DNA from: an uncultured Hungatella sp.
GTDB lineage: Bacteria > Bacillota > Clostridia > Lachnospirales > Lachnospiraceae
Length of the DNA stretch: 46,780 nucleotides
Reading direction: 5' to 3'
NCBI GenBank assembly: GCA_910585645.1
Contig: CAJUFP010000028.1
Span: forward strand, 1 to 46,780
Part shown: positions 34,223-43,744 of the stretch, piece by piece
Numbering within the stretch: the stretch's first letter is position 1
Layout: each line of letters starts with the position of its first letter
The notes under the pieces: generated by a model
Told to the model about the DNA's origin: nothing
What the model saw: the letters and a program-made list of their open reading frames with translations, nothing else
Databases searched by the model: none
Translations under genes and position numbers: made by a program

Positions 34223-34265
34223 ACATATACTATAGCATAAGAGGTTGACTGGAGGTTTTACATAA

Positions 34266-35405
34266 ATGGAAATAAGAAGAATTAAATTGATGACTATAGT
34301 TGGAACGCGCCCAGAAATCATCAAAATGTCAGAGATAATAAAGAAAGCTGATAAATATTTTGATCAGATTCTTGTCCATACAGGACAGAACTATGATTAT
34401 GAGTTGAACAAAGTATTCTTCGAAGATCTTGGTCTGCGTGAACCGGATTATTATCTTGGAATTGTCGGTGAAAACCTCGGTCAAACCATGGGTAACGTCA
34501 TATCCAAGTCATATGAGCTGATGGACAAAGTTAAGCCGCATGCATTGATTGTGCTTGGTGATACCAATTCATGTCTGTGCGTGATAAGTGCAAAAAGATT
34601 AAAGATTCCTGTATTCCACATGGAAGCTGGTAACCGATGCAAGGACGAAAACCTTCCCGAAGAGGTCATCCGCAGAGTGGTTGATGTGACAAGCGATATT
34701 AACCTTTGCTATTCTGAACATGCCCGCAGATATATTCTCGACACAGGTGTTAAGCCTGAGTATACATATGTGGTTGGATCTCCAATGGCAGAAGTGCTTG
34801 ATAAGTGCAGGGATAAGATAGAGCAGAGTAATGTTCTGGAAGAGTTGGGGCTTGTGGCAGGGAAGTACATCTTGCTCTCCGCTCACCGTGAAGAAAACAT
34901 AGATATCGAATCTAACTTCTTCAGCCTTATGAATGCTGTCAATGCAATGGCTGTGAATTATGATATGCCGATTTTGTACTCATGTCATCCAAGAAGTAAG
35001 AAATATATTGAAGCACGTGGGTTTAAGTTCGATGAAAGAGTGATCCAGCATAAACCACTTGGATTTTTTGATTATAACAAGCTTCAGCAGAATGCTTTCT
35101 GTGTTGTATCTGATAGCGGTACTATTCCTGAGGAAGGAGCATACTTTAAATTCCCCGCCGTTTCGATAAGAACAAGCACAGAACGTCCTGAGGCAATGGA
35201 CAAGGGTGTATTCACCATAGGATCCATAACCACTGAACAGGTGTTACAGGCGGTGGATCTAGCTGTATCAATGCACACTAATGGTGATGATGCTGTGAAT
35301 GTTCCTGCTTATGTTGATAATAATGTGAGTACAAAGGTTATAAAGCTTATTCAGAGTTATGTAGGCATTGTAAATAAGATGATTTGGCATAAGCACACAA
35401 CCTAA
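34266..35405 (+). CDS. UDP-N-acetylhexosamine 2-epimerase (WecB/CapG/WbvD-like)
   Basis: A 379-residue GT-B-fold non-hydrolysing 2-epimerase. VGTRPEIIKM near the start, HTGQNYDYELN, HMEAGNRC, SAHREENID and DSGTIPEEG are the family's active-site segments. WecB itself acts on UDP-GlcNAc, but behind a CapE-like and an RmlD-like gene the CapG/WbvD role (2-epimerisation of the L-sugar, for example L-RhaNAc to L-QuiNAc) fits better. GGAGG precedes the ATG. It is the last gene before an internal terminator. Confidence 0.9.
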   Translation: MEIRRIKLMTIVGTRPEIIKMSEIIKKADKYFDQILVHTGQNYDYELNKVFFEDLGLREPDYYLGIVGENLGQTMGNVISKSYELMDKVKPHALIVLGDTNSCLCVISAKRLKIPVFHMEAGNRCKDENLPEEVIRRVVDVTSDINLCYSEHARRYILDTGVKPEYTYVVGSPMAEVLDKCRDKIEQSNVLEELGLVAGKYILLSAHREENIDIESNFFSLMNAVNAMAVNYDMPILYSCHPRSKKYIEARGFKFDERVIQHKPLGFFDYNKLQQNAFCVVSDSGTIPEEGAYFKFPAVSIRTSTERPEAMDKGVFTIGSITTEQVLQAVDLAVSMHTNGDDAVNVPAYVDNNVSTKVIKLIQSYVGIVNKMIWHKHTT

Positions 35406-35468
35406 TACTGTTATTTTGCAAGCCCTTGCCATATTTGCAAGGTAGGTTAGAAAAGGAGGTTGTATTTA

Positions 35469-35497
35469 GGGCTGCTGGCTACCAGCGGCTCTTTTTT
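35469..35497 (+). terminator. Intrinsic terminator inside the polysaccharide locus
   Basis: GGGCTGCTGG pairs with CCAGCGGCTC (two wobbles) around a CTA loop, followed by six T. It stands 64 bases after the 2-epimerase stop and 31 bases before the FAD gene, all on the same strand, so polymerase must read through it, or a promoter must restart, to express the distal genes. Confidence 0.8.
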
Positions 35498-35528
35498 GTG
35501 CAGCAAAATACGAAGGGACGGAGTTGAA

Positions 35529-36662
35529 ATGGAACAATTTGACAAAATCATCATCGGCGCAGGTCTGTATGGATTATATTCAGCCATGTTCTGTGCCAGA
35601 AAAGGGCAGCACATAATCGTGCTGGAATGTGATCCGTCACCATTTCGCAGAGCAACGTATATAAATCAGGCAAGAGTACACCAGGGATATCATTATCCAA
35701 GATCAATTTCCACAGCCATGAAATCCGCTGGGTATTTTGAGCGTTTCAATAAAGATTATGCATTCTGTATCAACAAGGAATTTGACCAGATTTATGCGAC
35801 ATCCAGCCAGTACTCATGGTCAGACGGAAAGCAGTTTAAGGAATTCTGCAAGGCTGCAGGCATACCCTGTGAAGAACTGTACCCTGGCAATTATTTCAAG
35901 AAGGGCATGTGCGATGGCGTATTCAGAACAAGAGAGTACACATATGACGCAATGATTCTGAAGGATTATTTCCTGGATGAGCTGGCAAAGCATCCCACAG
36001 AAGTGCAGATAAAGTATGGCATAAATATCACCGGCATCGAAAAGCATCCGGATGCGTATGTAATCAACACTGCGGAAGGGATTTTTTATAAGTCAGGCTT
36101 TGTGCTGAATGCGACCTATGCCGGAACAAACCAGATTCTGGATATGGTAGGCTTTGAGAAGTTTGGCATAAAGTACGAGCTTTGCGAGATCATCCTCTGT
36201 GATGTAAATGAAAAGCTTAAGAATATAGGTTTCACCGTAATGGACGGACCATTCTTTTCTATCATGCCGTTTGGGAAGACAGGATTCCATTCTCTTACAT
36301 CAGTAACCTTTACACCTCATACAACAAGCTATGATGGCGTACCAACATTCAGTTGTCAGGAAAAGAGCAATGGCTACTGTTCAGCATTCCATCTTGGAAA
36401 CTGTAATGACTGTCCGGCAAAGCCTGTAACAGCATTCCCTTATATGGCCAATATGGCGCGAAAGTACATGCTGGATGATTACAGCTTTGAATACAGAACC
36501 TCATTATTTTCCATGAAGCCGATCCTTATGAGTTCAGAGATTGATGACTCAAGGCCTACCGTAATTAGGAAATATTCGGATGGGCCGACCTTTCTCGGCG
36601 TTCTGTCAGGCAAAATAAATACAGTTTATGATTTAGATGAGGTGCTGAGCGATGGCGAATAG
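35529..36662 (+). CDS. FAD-dependent oxidoreductase
   Basis: A 377-residue flavoprotein of the DAO-like fold. The dinucleotide motif GAGLYG is at 10-15, followed by VLECDPSPFRRAT and NQARVHQGYHYPRS. The C-terminal part has SVTFTPHT and a cysteine-containing stretch CNDCPAKP. Such proteins occur in polysaccharide loci, but their reaction is not established. ATG 35529 is chosen with GGACGGAG five bases upstream; a longer frame would run through the terminator hairpin. It overlaps the next gene by 11 bases. Confidence 0.8.
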   Translation: MEQFDKIIIGAGLYGLYSAMFCARKGQHIIVLECDPSPFRRATYINQARVHQGYHYPRSISTAMKSAGYFERFNKDYAFCINKEFDQIYATSSQYSWSDGKQFKEFCKAAGIPCEELYPGNYFKKGMCDGVFRTREYTYDAMILKDYFLDELAKHPTEVQIKYGINITGIEKHPDAYVINTAEGIFYKSGFVLNATYAGTNQILDMVGFEKFGIKYELCEIILCDVNEKLKNIGFTVMDGPFFSIMPFGKTGFHSLTSVTFTPHTTSYDGVPTFSCQEKSNGYCSAFHLGNCNDCPAKPVTAFPYMANMARKYMLDDYSFEYRTSLFSMKPILMSSEIDDSRPTVIRKYSDGPTFLGVLSGKINTVYDLDEVLSDGE

Positions 36663-37590
36663 GGAAAAGAATTTTGCTTCTGCTGTTGTATATGTTCACA
36701 ATGCGGAGAAGAGAATAAAAAAATTTTTAAAGATGCTGATCGGTGTGATGGAAGAAAATTTTGAGCATTCCGAGATTATCTGCGTGAATGATTCATCAAC
36801 GGATGAATCTCAGAAGGCTATTAAGTCTGCAAGCACTACAGCAACCACTACAAGTGTTTCTGTAGTCAACATGAGCTACTTCCATGGCCTAGAGCTGTCT
36901 ATAAATGCCGGCGTTGATCTTTCAATCGGAGATTTCGTCTTCGAATTTGATAATACAAATCTTGACTTTGATCCGGCTGTGATCATGGAAATCTATAGGC
37001 ATTCTCTGAAGGGGTATGACATTGTCAGCGCTTCTCCGGAAAAGAAAGAACGTTTCTCATCGAAGCTCTTCTACCATGTTTTTGCGCATTATTCAGATAT
37101 GCAGTACAAGATGACCACCGAAAGTTTCCGTGTACTGAGCAGGCGCGTTATCAACCGCATCAGCTCAATGAATAAGACTGTGCCGTACAGAAAGGCAATC
37201 TATGCAAATTGTGGCCTGAAAACAGACAATATTAGGTACAAGGTTGTGAGCGGGGACGGTGATTCTATGGATGGCCAGGAAAAAAGCTACAGGTCAGGAC
37301 TTGCAGTTGATTCACTGATCCTCTTTACGGAGATGGGATACAGCTTTGCGAAGACCATGACAATCCTGATGATGGTGATGTCACTGCTTATGATCGTTTA
37401 TTCAGTCGTGATCTATGTTACATCAACTCCCGTAGCCGGATGGACGACAACGATTCTGTTCCTATCAGTGGCATTCTTCGGCCTGTTTGGAATCCTGACG
37501 ATTATCATCAAATATCTTCAACTTCTGGTTGATTTGGTATTCAAGAGAAAATACTACAGCTTTGAAGGAATAGAGAAGCTTACGAAGTAA
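36652..37590 (+). CDS. GtrB/ArnC-like GT2 with two C-terminal TM helices
   Basis: A 312-residue membrane-anchored GT2. The catalytic domain has EIICVNDSSTDES and FEFDNTNLDFDP, the DxD-like site. Two hydrophobic helices follow at about 240-262 and 268-292. This is the layout of enzymes that load a sugar onto polyprenyl phosphate (GtrB, ArnC, dolichol-phosphate-mannose synthase type). The product would be a polyprenyl-phosphate sugar used outside the cell by the GT-C-like proteins downstream. The start overlaps the FAD gene. Confidence 0.8.
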   Translation: MANREKNFASAVVYVHNAEKRIKKFLKMLIGVMEENFEHSEIICVNDSSTDESQKAIKSASTTATTTSVSVVNMSYFHGLELSINAGVDLSIGDFVFEFDNTNLDFDPAVIMEIYRHSLKGYDIVSASPEKKERFSSKLFYHVFAHYSDMQYKMTTESFRVLSRRVINRISSMNKTVPYRKAIYANCGLKTDNIRYKVVSGDGDSMDGQEKSYRSGLAVDSLILFTEMGYSFAKTMTILMMVMSLLMIVYSVVIYVTSTPVAGWTTTILFLSVAFFGLFGILTIIIKYLQLLVDLVFKRKYYSFEGIEKLTK

Positions 37591-37604
37591 AGAGGAAGAG
37601 GATT

Positions 37605-38531
37605 ATGAATGCTTTAGTTGGTTATACAGGCTTTGTGGGAAGCAATATATATGCTTCATCAGGCAACGCTATAGATGCGGTATTCAATTCAAAAAATATA
37701 GAGGATGCATACGGAACAAATCCAGATCTTTTGATTTATGCGGGATTAAGGGCTGAGAAATATCTGGCAAACAGTGAGCCCGAGAAGGACATGCAACTTA
37801 TTGAGCAGGCAGAGGAAAATATCAGAAAGATCAATCCCAGGAATCTTGTGCTGATTTCTACGATTGATGTCTTCAAGGTTCCAAAGAATGTGGATGAAAA
37901 TTCTGTAATTGATATGGAAAATCTCCATGCATACGGCTACAATAGATACCAGCTGGAACTGTGGGTAAGAGAGAACTATCCGGATGCGCTGATCATCAGG
38001 CTTCCGGGTTTGTTGGGAAAGAATATCAAAAAGAACTTTATCTATGACTATATCAATGTGATCCCATTCATGCTGAAGGAAGCGAAGTTTAAGGAGCTTG
38101 CAGCAAAGGATTCGGAACTGGAAAAATACTATACGCTTCAGGATAACGGCTTTTATAAGGTCGATATTCCGGAAAGCGACAGGGAGTTACTGAAAGATAA
38201 ATTCAGAGCGCTCGGATTTTCAGCATTGAATTTTACGGACAGCAGAAGCATATATCAGTTCTACAATCTCGGAAGATTATGGCAGGACATTCAGACTGCG
38301 CTTTCTTCCGGTATTACTTTGTGGCATCCGGCAACGGAACCGATTTCTGCAGGTGGGCTATATGAGTATCTGACCGGAGAGAAGTTTATTAATGAACTTG
38401 GCGGTACACCGGCAGATTATGATTATAAGACGATTTATGATCATGTTTTCGGTGGAAAAAATGGTTATATAAGCGACAGACAGACGATTTGTAGGGAAAT
38501 AAAAGCGTTTGTCAACAAAAAGGCTTTATAA
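37605..38531 (+). CDS. NAD-dependent epimerase/reductase-like SDR
   Basis: A 308-residue soluble SDR with the N-terminal motif VGYTGFVGSN and LISTIDVFKVP, then a catalytic Tyr in AYGYNRYQLE, where the usual lysine four residues later is not seen. The C-terminal half is unusually charged. It probably acts on a nucleotide or polyprenyl-linked sugar of the distal module, but it could be a binding or regulatory relative. AGAGGAAGAGG lies before the ATG; it starts 14 bases after the GT2 stop. Confidence 0.7.
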   Translation: MNALVGYTGFVGSNIYASSGNAIDAVFNSKNIEDAYGTNPDLLIYAGLRAEKYLANSEPEKDMQLIEQAEENIRKINPRNLVLISTIDVFKVPKNVDENSVIDMENLHAYGYNRYQLELWVRENYPDALIIRLPGLLGKNIKKNFIYDYINVIPFMLKEAKFKELAAKDSELEKYYTLQDNGFYKVDIPESDRELLKDKFRALGFSALNFTDSRSIYQFYNLGRLWQDIQTALSSGITLWHPATEPISAGGLYEYLTGEKFINELGGTPADYDYKTIYDHVFGGKNGYISDRQTICREIKAFVNKKAL

Positions 38532-38542
38532 GTGGAAATGGT

Positions 38543-41500
38543 ATGAATTCAATTGTCAAAAAAATGACTGAAGAAAAAATCATACTGGGATCAAAGATTA
38601 TTTTTTGTATTCTCGTAGTTATCTGGCTTTTCAGCAACCTGTTTGTTAATGGAGTGGATGATTACATTAGTTATAAGGATTATTTTTATCAGAATGAGAT
38701 TCCGGAAGCAGTTCGAGGCCATGGAGCTGTATGCATAGAACAACAATTTATTGCAAAAGGAAATATCCTTTCTAACATCACACTATATGTTGCTCAGAAC
38801 AGCGACTCTGATGTATCAATTGAGATTGTTGATAAAAATCAGAAGATAAAAAGCCAGAAAAATATAAATTTGAAAGATTATACTCCTGGTGAGTGGAATA
38901 GAGTCGCGATTGATTGTAATGACCTGAAGAGAAATGAGCAATTTATTGTTTCGATTAAAGGGAATGATCTGGGGGGGCTTGTGCTGAGCACGGGAAATTC
39001 ATATTCCAAAATTTTCACAAGCTGTGCAGTGAATGGTGGAGAAGCAGGATATACGCTTGCTGTTGGGCTGCAGTTTACGTATAAGTATATGCTGTTAGGC
39101 AATATCCTTGAACTAGCAATAAGAATACTGCTAGCGATTGTAATAGCGATAGCGATTTGCTATACGATTGCTAAGTATGAAAAAATATCAGACTGCTTTA
39201 AAAATTCCGAAAAAAGGAGTGGACTCCTGTATGCATTATATTTTTCAGTGTCCACGGTGCTTCTTTACAATCCTTTGGAAAAACTAAGAACTGAAGTAAC
39301 GGAATTTGCGCGAGTTATGGGAGCCGGATTTAATTCCGGGGTCGATGCAGCTAAAAGAGCAAGCAATTTTAATCACTGGTTCATTTATTTTGCCATTGCA
39401 TTTGCAGTGTTTTTCCTGCTCTCAAATTATCTTAGAAATAAGGAGTTCAGCGGAGAAAACGAGAAGGCAGTCAAGCTGCTTGACAATGTAATCGTTATTG
39501 CAGATGTCGTACTTGCTCTCAGATGTATAACGTATTTTTATAATGAATCTCAAGCAACTCCGGTCTTCTATTATTCGGATTTCATGATAGCTTTCATAAT
39601 CTTGCTGCTTATTACTTATATTGCGCTGAAACTCGATAAGAAAATTCCGCTCGTCAGGGCAGAAGCTCTTCTTATATGCCTTTGGATGCTTGCACTTCCG
39701 GCTTCGATTGTAATTACCCATGAGTGGGTTTCAGGCAGAGAGTTTATGGGCTTTCAGGCATTGCTGGCAATCGTGCTGATACTGGCAGTAAAATTTTTAA
39801 GGGTAGACTGGAATAAGGAATGGATAGGAAAGAGCATTGATGTTTTCACGGTGTTTTTGTCATTTATTCCTTTTTGTACGTCCTTCTACATAGAATTCGT
39901 AACAATCCTGAATCAGCATGAGATTTTCTGGACACATCTTAGAAGAAATTATTTCTATGCTGTCTGTATCGGACTGGTACTTACCCTGATTGCAGCGGTA
40001 TTAATTATCACAAATAAAAAAGGTATAGCAAACTGGAAGACTATTTCATATCCTGCAGTCATATTTGGATTTTCATGTCTATGGCTTCAGATACAGGTAT
40101 CAGAAACGTACAGTGCCGATATTTTTGAAACTGCCAATAGCAGTGTGCTGATCAGTGATTTTCTTAATTTTGGAGATATACCAATTGTCCAGCATTATGG
40201 TGGACATATGATGACTGGTGTATGGGAAGGCATTATTTATGGAATCTTAAATAATGATTTTATGGGAGCAAACTTCTCTCCGTATTCGGGCTATGTAGGA
40301 ACGGTAATTGTAATCCTGTTCTTTTTCTTCGTCAAATATTTGTGGAATGAAGATGCAGCTGTTTTGGCAATATTGTTCTTCCCGTTCTATGCCTCTGTAA
40401 GTTATTGGGGCCTTGGCTTATTGATGGCGCTTGCAGTAATGGCGTATGTTCATAAAAACACCTATCTCAGGGCGGCGCTTTTTTGGCTGGCCTTTATATG
40501 GTGTGCTATATACAGACTTGACCTTGGATTTGCGTTTGCAGTTGCCTGTGTATTGGCTTTGCTTATTTATATAATACAGGATCGTAATCTGAAAGCATTA
40601 AAACAGCTGGCTGTGACTTTAGGTGGATGGGGAGCGGTCGGCCTGGCAATATGGTGCGCTATTTGTATTATCAAGAATGTCAACCCGGTAAATCGTCTTA
40701 TAGAATTTTTGATGATTAACTTATCAAATCAGAACTGGGCATATGACAATATTGGTGATAATTCCCTGGCAAAATACTCGTGGGCTTATATCTTTATTCC
40801 TTTTGTTTCAATTATATGTCTGGGATATAGCGTATTAGCGAAGAGAATCAGAAAAAATCTTGGCAATGGGCTGTGGGGTTTCTGCCTGATAATCGGATTG
40901 TCATATTTTTTCAATTTCTCAAGGGGACTGGTAAGACATTCATTGGCAGAAGGCGGGCTGACCATACCGATTTGGTCAGCATATCTGTTTATATCAATAG
41001 TCGCTGTTGCATATTGGAATAAACGAGAGTTGATTTTACCTGTATACTCCGGATTTATCTTATTGAATGCATTATTTCTCGGAAGTGATAATTTTTCTCA
41101 GAGCTCCATTGCGGATACAGCAGTGCGTAAGATAGGAAATTATACGGAAACTTGGACGCTTGACAGATTTGCAGATGAGGAAACTGCAGACGATGAGACA
41201 GTCATGACATATTGGTTTAAACTGCGCAAGGATGGGGAGGTTATAGAACGTGTCAAATGGAATACAGATTTAATAAAGACTGTACAGAATTATCAGGAAA
41301 TGACAGATGCTTTGCTTAATGACGGAGAAACCTTTGTAGATTGCATAAATAGAACATCTGTTTATCCACTGCTTAAGCGTCAGAACCCTGTGTATGTATC
41401 GCAGTCACCGCTCCAGCTCTCTGGTCAGTTTACCCAGGAAGAGTTCGTGAAAGAAATGCAGGGTATACCTATTGTGCTGATGCCATATGATTCAAACAAT

Positions 41501-42583
41501 GACAGCATTTCAGAAGCACTTGATGGCGTCCCTAACTCATACAGATATTACAAGGTCTTTGAGTATATCTATCAAAATTATGTTTCGTTGTGTACATATG
41601 AGAATGCATATGCAGTCTGGTGCCTGCCGGAGAGATATGATGAAATGGCAGAAAAAGTAAAAGAGCTGCAGAAATCAGGAAGGGATATCACAGCAGTTCT
41701 TGGAGCATCGGCGGATATTGGAAAGGCATCAATAGAGACCGTTGTTAATTCAGATGGTTCTCTGGAACTGAATTATACGGGTGAAGACCCGATGCTTGTT
41801 GATATTCAGAAGGTAATGGATTTGTCAGGGTATGAGGACAAGAATGTTACCATCTCCATGGAATACTGTACCGATACACTGGGGCCGGTGCAGATGTACT
41901 ATACAACTGATAATGGAGAAAATTATACAGGCCATAAGGTTAAGATGGTTACATTAGAAAAGAAATTTGGAAAGATTTATTTCGAAATACCGGTAACCGA
42001 GTATACCCGGATCAGGTTGGATACTCCGGAGAAAAGCAAATTCCGGATTAAGTCTATCAAAGTAGGCGCCTGCAATTGTAAACTGGTAGATTATGGATAT
42101 GACGGCCCTTATCTGACGGATGATGGAGAGTCCTATACATACCTTCCGTATGTTCATAACTATGGTTTAAATAAGCTCCCGGTAATCTGGGCTGAAGGAG
42201 ATAAGGAGCAAAGCGCTAATAATGATGAACTTGCCGCCTTAAACTATGATGAAGGTATTTACCGGTTTACGCTTGATTCTTCGTCCCGTGGTGAAGACGG
42301 AAATTATCTGAAGGTCAGTCTTGAATATAATGGATTGGATCAGTCCGGAAATACGGATAACGATGATGAAACTGTCGATGCTACGATAAAACTTGGCAAC
42401 GTGGTTAATGGTAAATTTGTTACGAAGTATATGTATACCTTTAAAGTCAAAGAAGGACAGCATGATTATATATTCCGGGTAAGCAATGACTATTATTGGT
42501 ATACGGACGAGGTAGATGCAGTTGTGTTGGAAAGCTCAGGACAGCTGCTGAATGTAGATATGTCAATCCTTCAGGGAGATTAA
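38543..42583 (+). CDS. Very large multi-TM protein with extracytoplasmic C-terminus
   Basis: A 1346-residue membrane protein. One helix near 18-37 precedes a 150-residue beta-rich outside domain; about eighteen hydrophobic segments follow (190-860); the last 480 residues are soluble, acidic and probably outside. The segment FLNFGDIPIVQHYGGHMMTG, between helices, resembles the acidic first-loop region of GT-C glycosyltransferases and also the motif in the broken gene at 43422. I infer a polyprenyl-phosphate-sugar-dependent GT-C transferase or polymer-modifying enzyme, but no named family is recognised. The frame is complete with no visible interruption. Confidence 0.7.
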   Translation: MNSIVKKMTEEKIILGSKIIFCILVVIWLFSNLFVNGVDDYISYKDYFYQNEIPEAVRGHGAVCIEQQFIAKGNILSNITLYVAQNSDSDVSIEIVDKNQKIKSQKNINLKDYTPGEWNRVAIDCNDLKRNEQFIVSIKGNDLGGLVLSTGNSYSKIFTSCAVNGGEAGYTLAVGLQFTYKYMLLGNILELAIRILLAIVIAIAICYTIAKYEKISDCFKNSEKRSGLLYALYFSVSTVLLYNPLEKLRTEVTEFARVMGAGFNSGVDAAKRASNFNHWFIYFAIAFAVFFLLSNYLRNKEFSGENEKAVKLLDNVIVIADVVLALRCITYFYNESQATPVFYYSDFMIAFIILLLITYIALKLDKKIPLVRAEALLICLWMLALPASIVITHEWVSGREFMGFQALLAIVLILAVKFLRVDWNKEWIGKSIDVFTVFLSFIPFCTSFYIEFVTILNQHEIFWTHLRRNYFYAVCIGLVLTLIAAVLIITNKKGIANWKTISYPAVIFGFSCLWLQIQVSETYSADIFETANSSVLISDFLNFGDIPIVQHYGGHMMTGVWEGIIYGILNNDFMGANFSPYSGYVGTVIVILFFFFVKYLWNEDAAVLAILFFPFYASVSYWGLGLLMALAVMAYVHKNTYLRAALFWLAFIWCAIYRLDLGFAFAVACVLALLIYIIQDRNLKALKQLAVTLGGWGAVGLAIWCAICIIKNVNPVNRLIEFLMINLSNQNWAYDNIGDNSLAKYSWAYIFIPFVSIICLGYSVLAKRIRKNLGNGLWGFCLIIGLSYFFNFSRGLVRHSLAEGGLTIPIWSAYLFISIVAVAYWNKRELILPVYSGFILLNALFLGSDNFSQSSIADTAVRKIGNYTETWTLDRFADEETADDETVMTYWFKLRKDGEVIERVKWNTDLIKTVQNYQEMTDALLNDGETFVDCINRTSVYPLLKRQNPVYVSQSPLQLSGQFTQEEFVKEMQGIPIVLMPYDSNNDSISEALDGVPNSYRYYKVFEYIYQNYVSLCTYENAYAVWCLPERYDEMAEKVKELQKSGRDITAVLGASADIGKASIETVVNSDGSLELNYTGEDPMLVDIQKVMDLSGYEDKNVTISMEYCTDTLGPVQMYYTTDNGENYTGHKVKMVTLEKKFGKIYFEIPVTEYTRIRLDTPEKSKFRIKSIKVGACNCKLVDYGYDGPYLTDDGESYTYLPYVHNYGLNKLPVIWAEGDKEQSANNDELAALNYDEGIYRFTLDSSSRGEDGNYLKVSLEYNGLDQSGNTDNDDETVDATIKLGNVVNGKFVTKYMYTFKVKEGQHDYIFRVSNDYYWYTDEVDAVVLESSGQLLNVDMSILQGD

Positions 42584-42588
42584 GCAAT

Positions 42589-43377
42589 ATGAGATTATCA
42601 ATATCAAACGTCGGCTGGACTGCGGAGCAGGACAGCCGTGTATATGACTTAATGAAAAAATATGGATTCGCCGGGCTTGAAATAGCTCCTACAAGGATAT
42701 TTCCGGAGAAGCCATACGATAAGCTGAAAGAAGCAGGAAAATGGGCCGAGGATCTGGTGAAGCGGCAGGCATTCAGCGTGTCGTCAATGCAGTCCATCTG
42801 GTTTGGCAGGCAGGAAAAAATCTTCGGATCAGAAGAAGAGTTCCAAATTCTTGTGGATTATACAAAGAAGGCTATTGATTTTGCTGCGGCAATAGACTGT
42901 AAGAATCTGGTCTTTGGCTGCCCGAGAAACAGAAATTTTCCTGAAAGTGCGGATGCGGTAATCGGTGTAAAATTCTTTAAAGAAATCGGAGATTATGCAG
43001 CAAGTAAGGAAACCGTGATCGGCATGGAGGCTAATCCGCCTATTTACAACACAAACTATATCAATGATACAGCATCGGCGATTTCGCTTATTAAGCAAGT
43101 AGATTCGGAGGGCTTTAAGCTGAATCTTGATGTAGGAACAATGATTCATAATCAGGAGTCCGTTGAGGAATTAAAAGGCAATGTGAATCTGATCAATCAT
43201 GTACATATTAGTGAACCGGGGCTTAAGCCGATAGAAAGACGATCACTTCATCAGGAACTGAAAGAACTGTTGTTTGCCGAAGGATATAGCGGATTTGTGT
43301 CTATTGAAATGGGAAAGACGGAAGATTTGTCTGATTTGGAAAATGCAATGCGGTACATAGGAGAAATGTATGAGTGA
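42589..43377 (+). CDS. Sugar phosphate isomerase/epimerase (TIM barrel)
   Basis: A 262-residue protein of the AP-endonuclease-2/xylose-isomerase-like TIM barrel family. MRLSISNVGWTAEQD starts the barrel; FGCPRNRNF, GMEANPPIY, LNLDVGTMIH and VHISEPG contain the metal-binding Glu, Asp and His of the family, and IEMGKTE closes it. The substrate is not known; in this locus a sugar epimerisation is likely. ATG 42589 is six bases after the upstream stop, with AGGGAG in reach; a longer frame overlapping the previous gene is rejected. Confidence 0.82.
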   Translation: MRLSISNVGWTAEQDSRVYDLMKKYGFAGLEIAPTRIFPEKPYDKLKEAGKWAEDLVKRQAFSVSSMQSIWFGRQEKIFGSEEEFQILVDYTKKAIDFAAAIDCKNLVFGCPRNRNFPESADAVIGVKFFKEIGDYAASKETVIGMEANPPIYNTNYINDTASAISLIKQVDSEGFKLNLDVGTMIHNQESVEELKGNVNLINHVHISEPGLKPIERRSLHQELKELLFAEGYSGFVSIEMGKTEDLSDLENAMRYIGEMYE

Positions 43378-43421
43378 GCTAAGAATGAAGAACGTATATT
43401 CTAACTTGGAGGTACTGCAAG

Positions 43422-43700
43422 CTAAAGAAAATCAGTAAAACCACTTGGATATTTCTTGAGGAAATCCTGCTGTTGATAATGCTTTGTTACATGCATTCCC
43501 TCAGTGCCGGACACTATGCAAATTATTACCCAATTAACGGTACATTTCAGAATTATAATCCCGTCAGGCGGTTATTAAGCGGGCAGATTCCTTATAAGGA
43601 TTTTCAGGATTATCTGGGACTGGGGCATTTATATACAGGCTCCGTGTTCACGGTTCTTTTTGGCGGAACTTATAGGGCCAGTCTTGCTGTTCATAGATAG
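43422..43700 (+). pseudogene. N-terminal fragment of a large GT-C-like membrane protein
   Basis: About 92 residues read KISKTTWIFLEEILLLIML (a membrane helix), GHYANYYPINGTFQNYNPV and IPYKDFQDYLGLGHLYTG, then stop after LAVHR. The expected remaining helices are absent. A good GGAGG lies nine bases before CTAAAGAAA, where an ATG would be expected, so the start codon also seems lost. The motif resembles one in the 1346-residue protein upstream. The rest of the 367-base gap holds nothing else I can support. Confidence 0.7.
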
Positions 43701-43744
43701 GGGAAGCAGGAAATATTTGGAAGTCATAGAAAGGAAATAATAGA

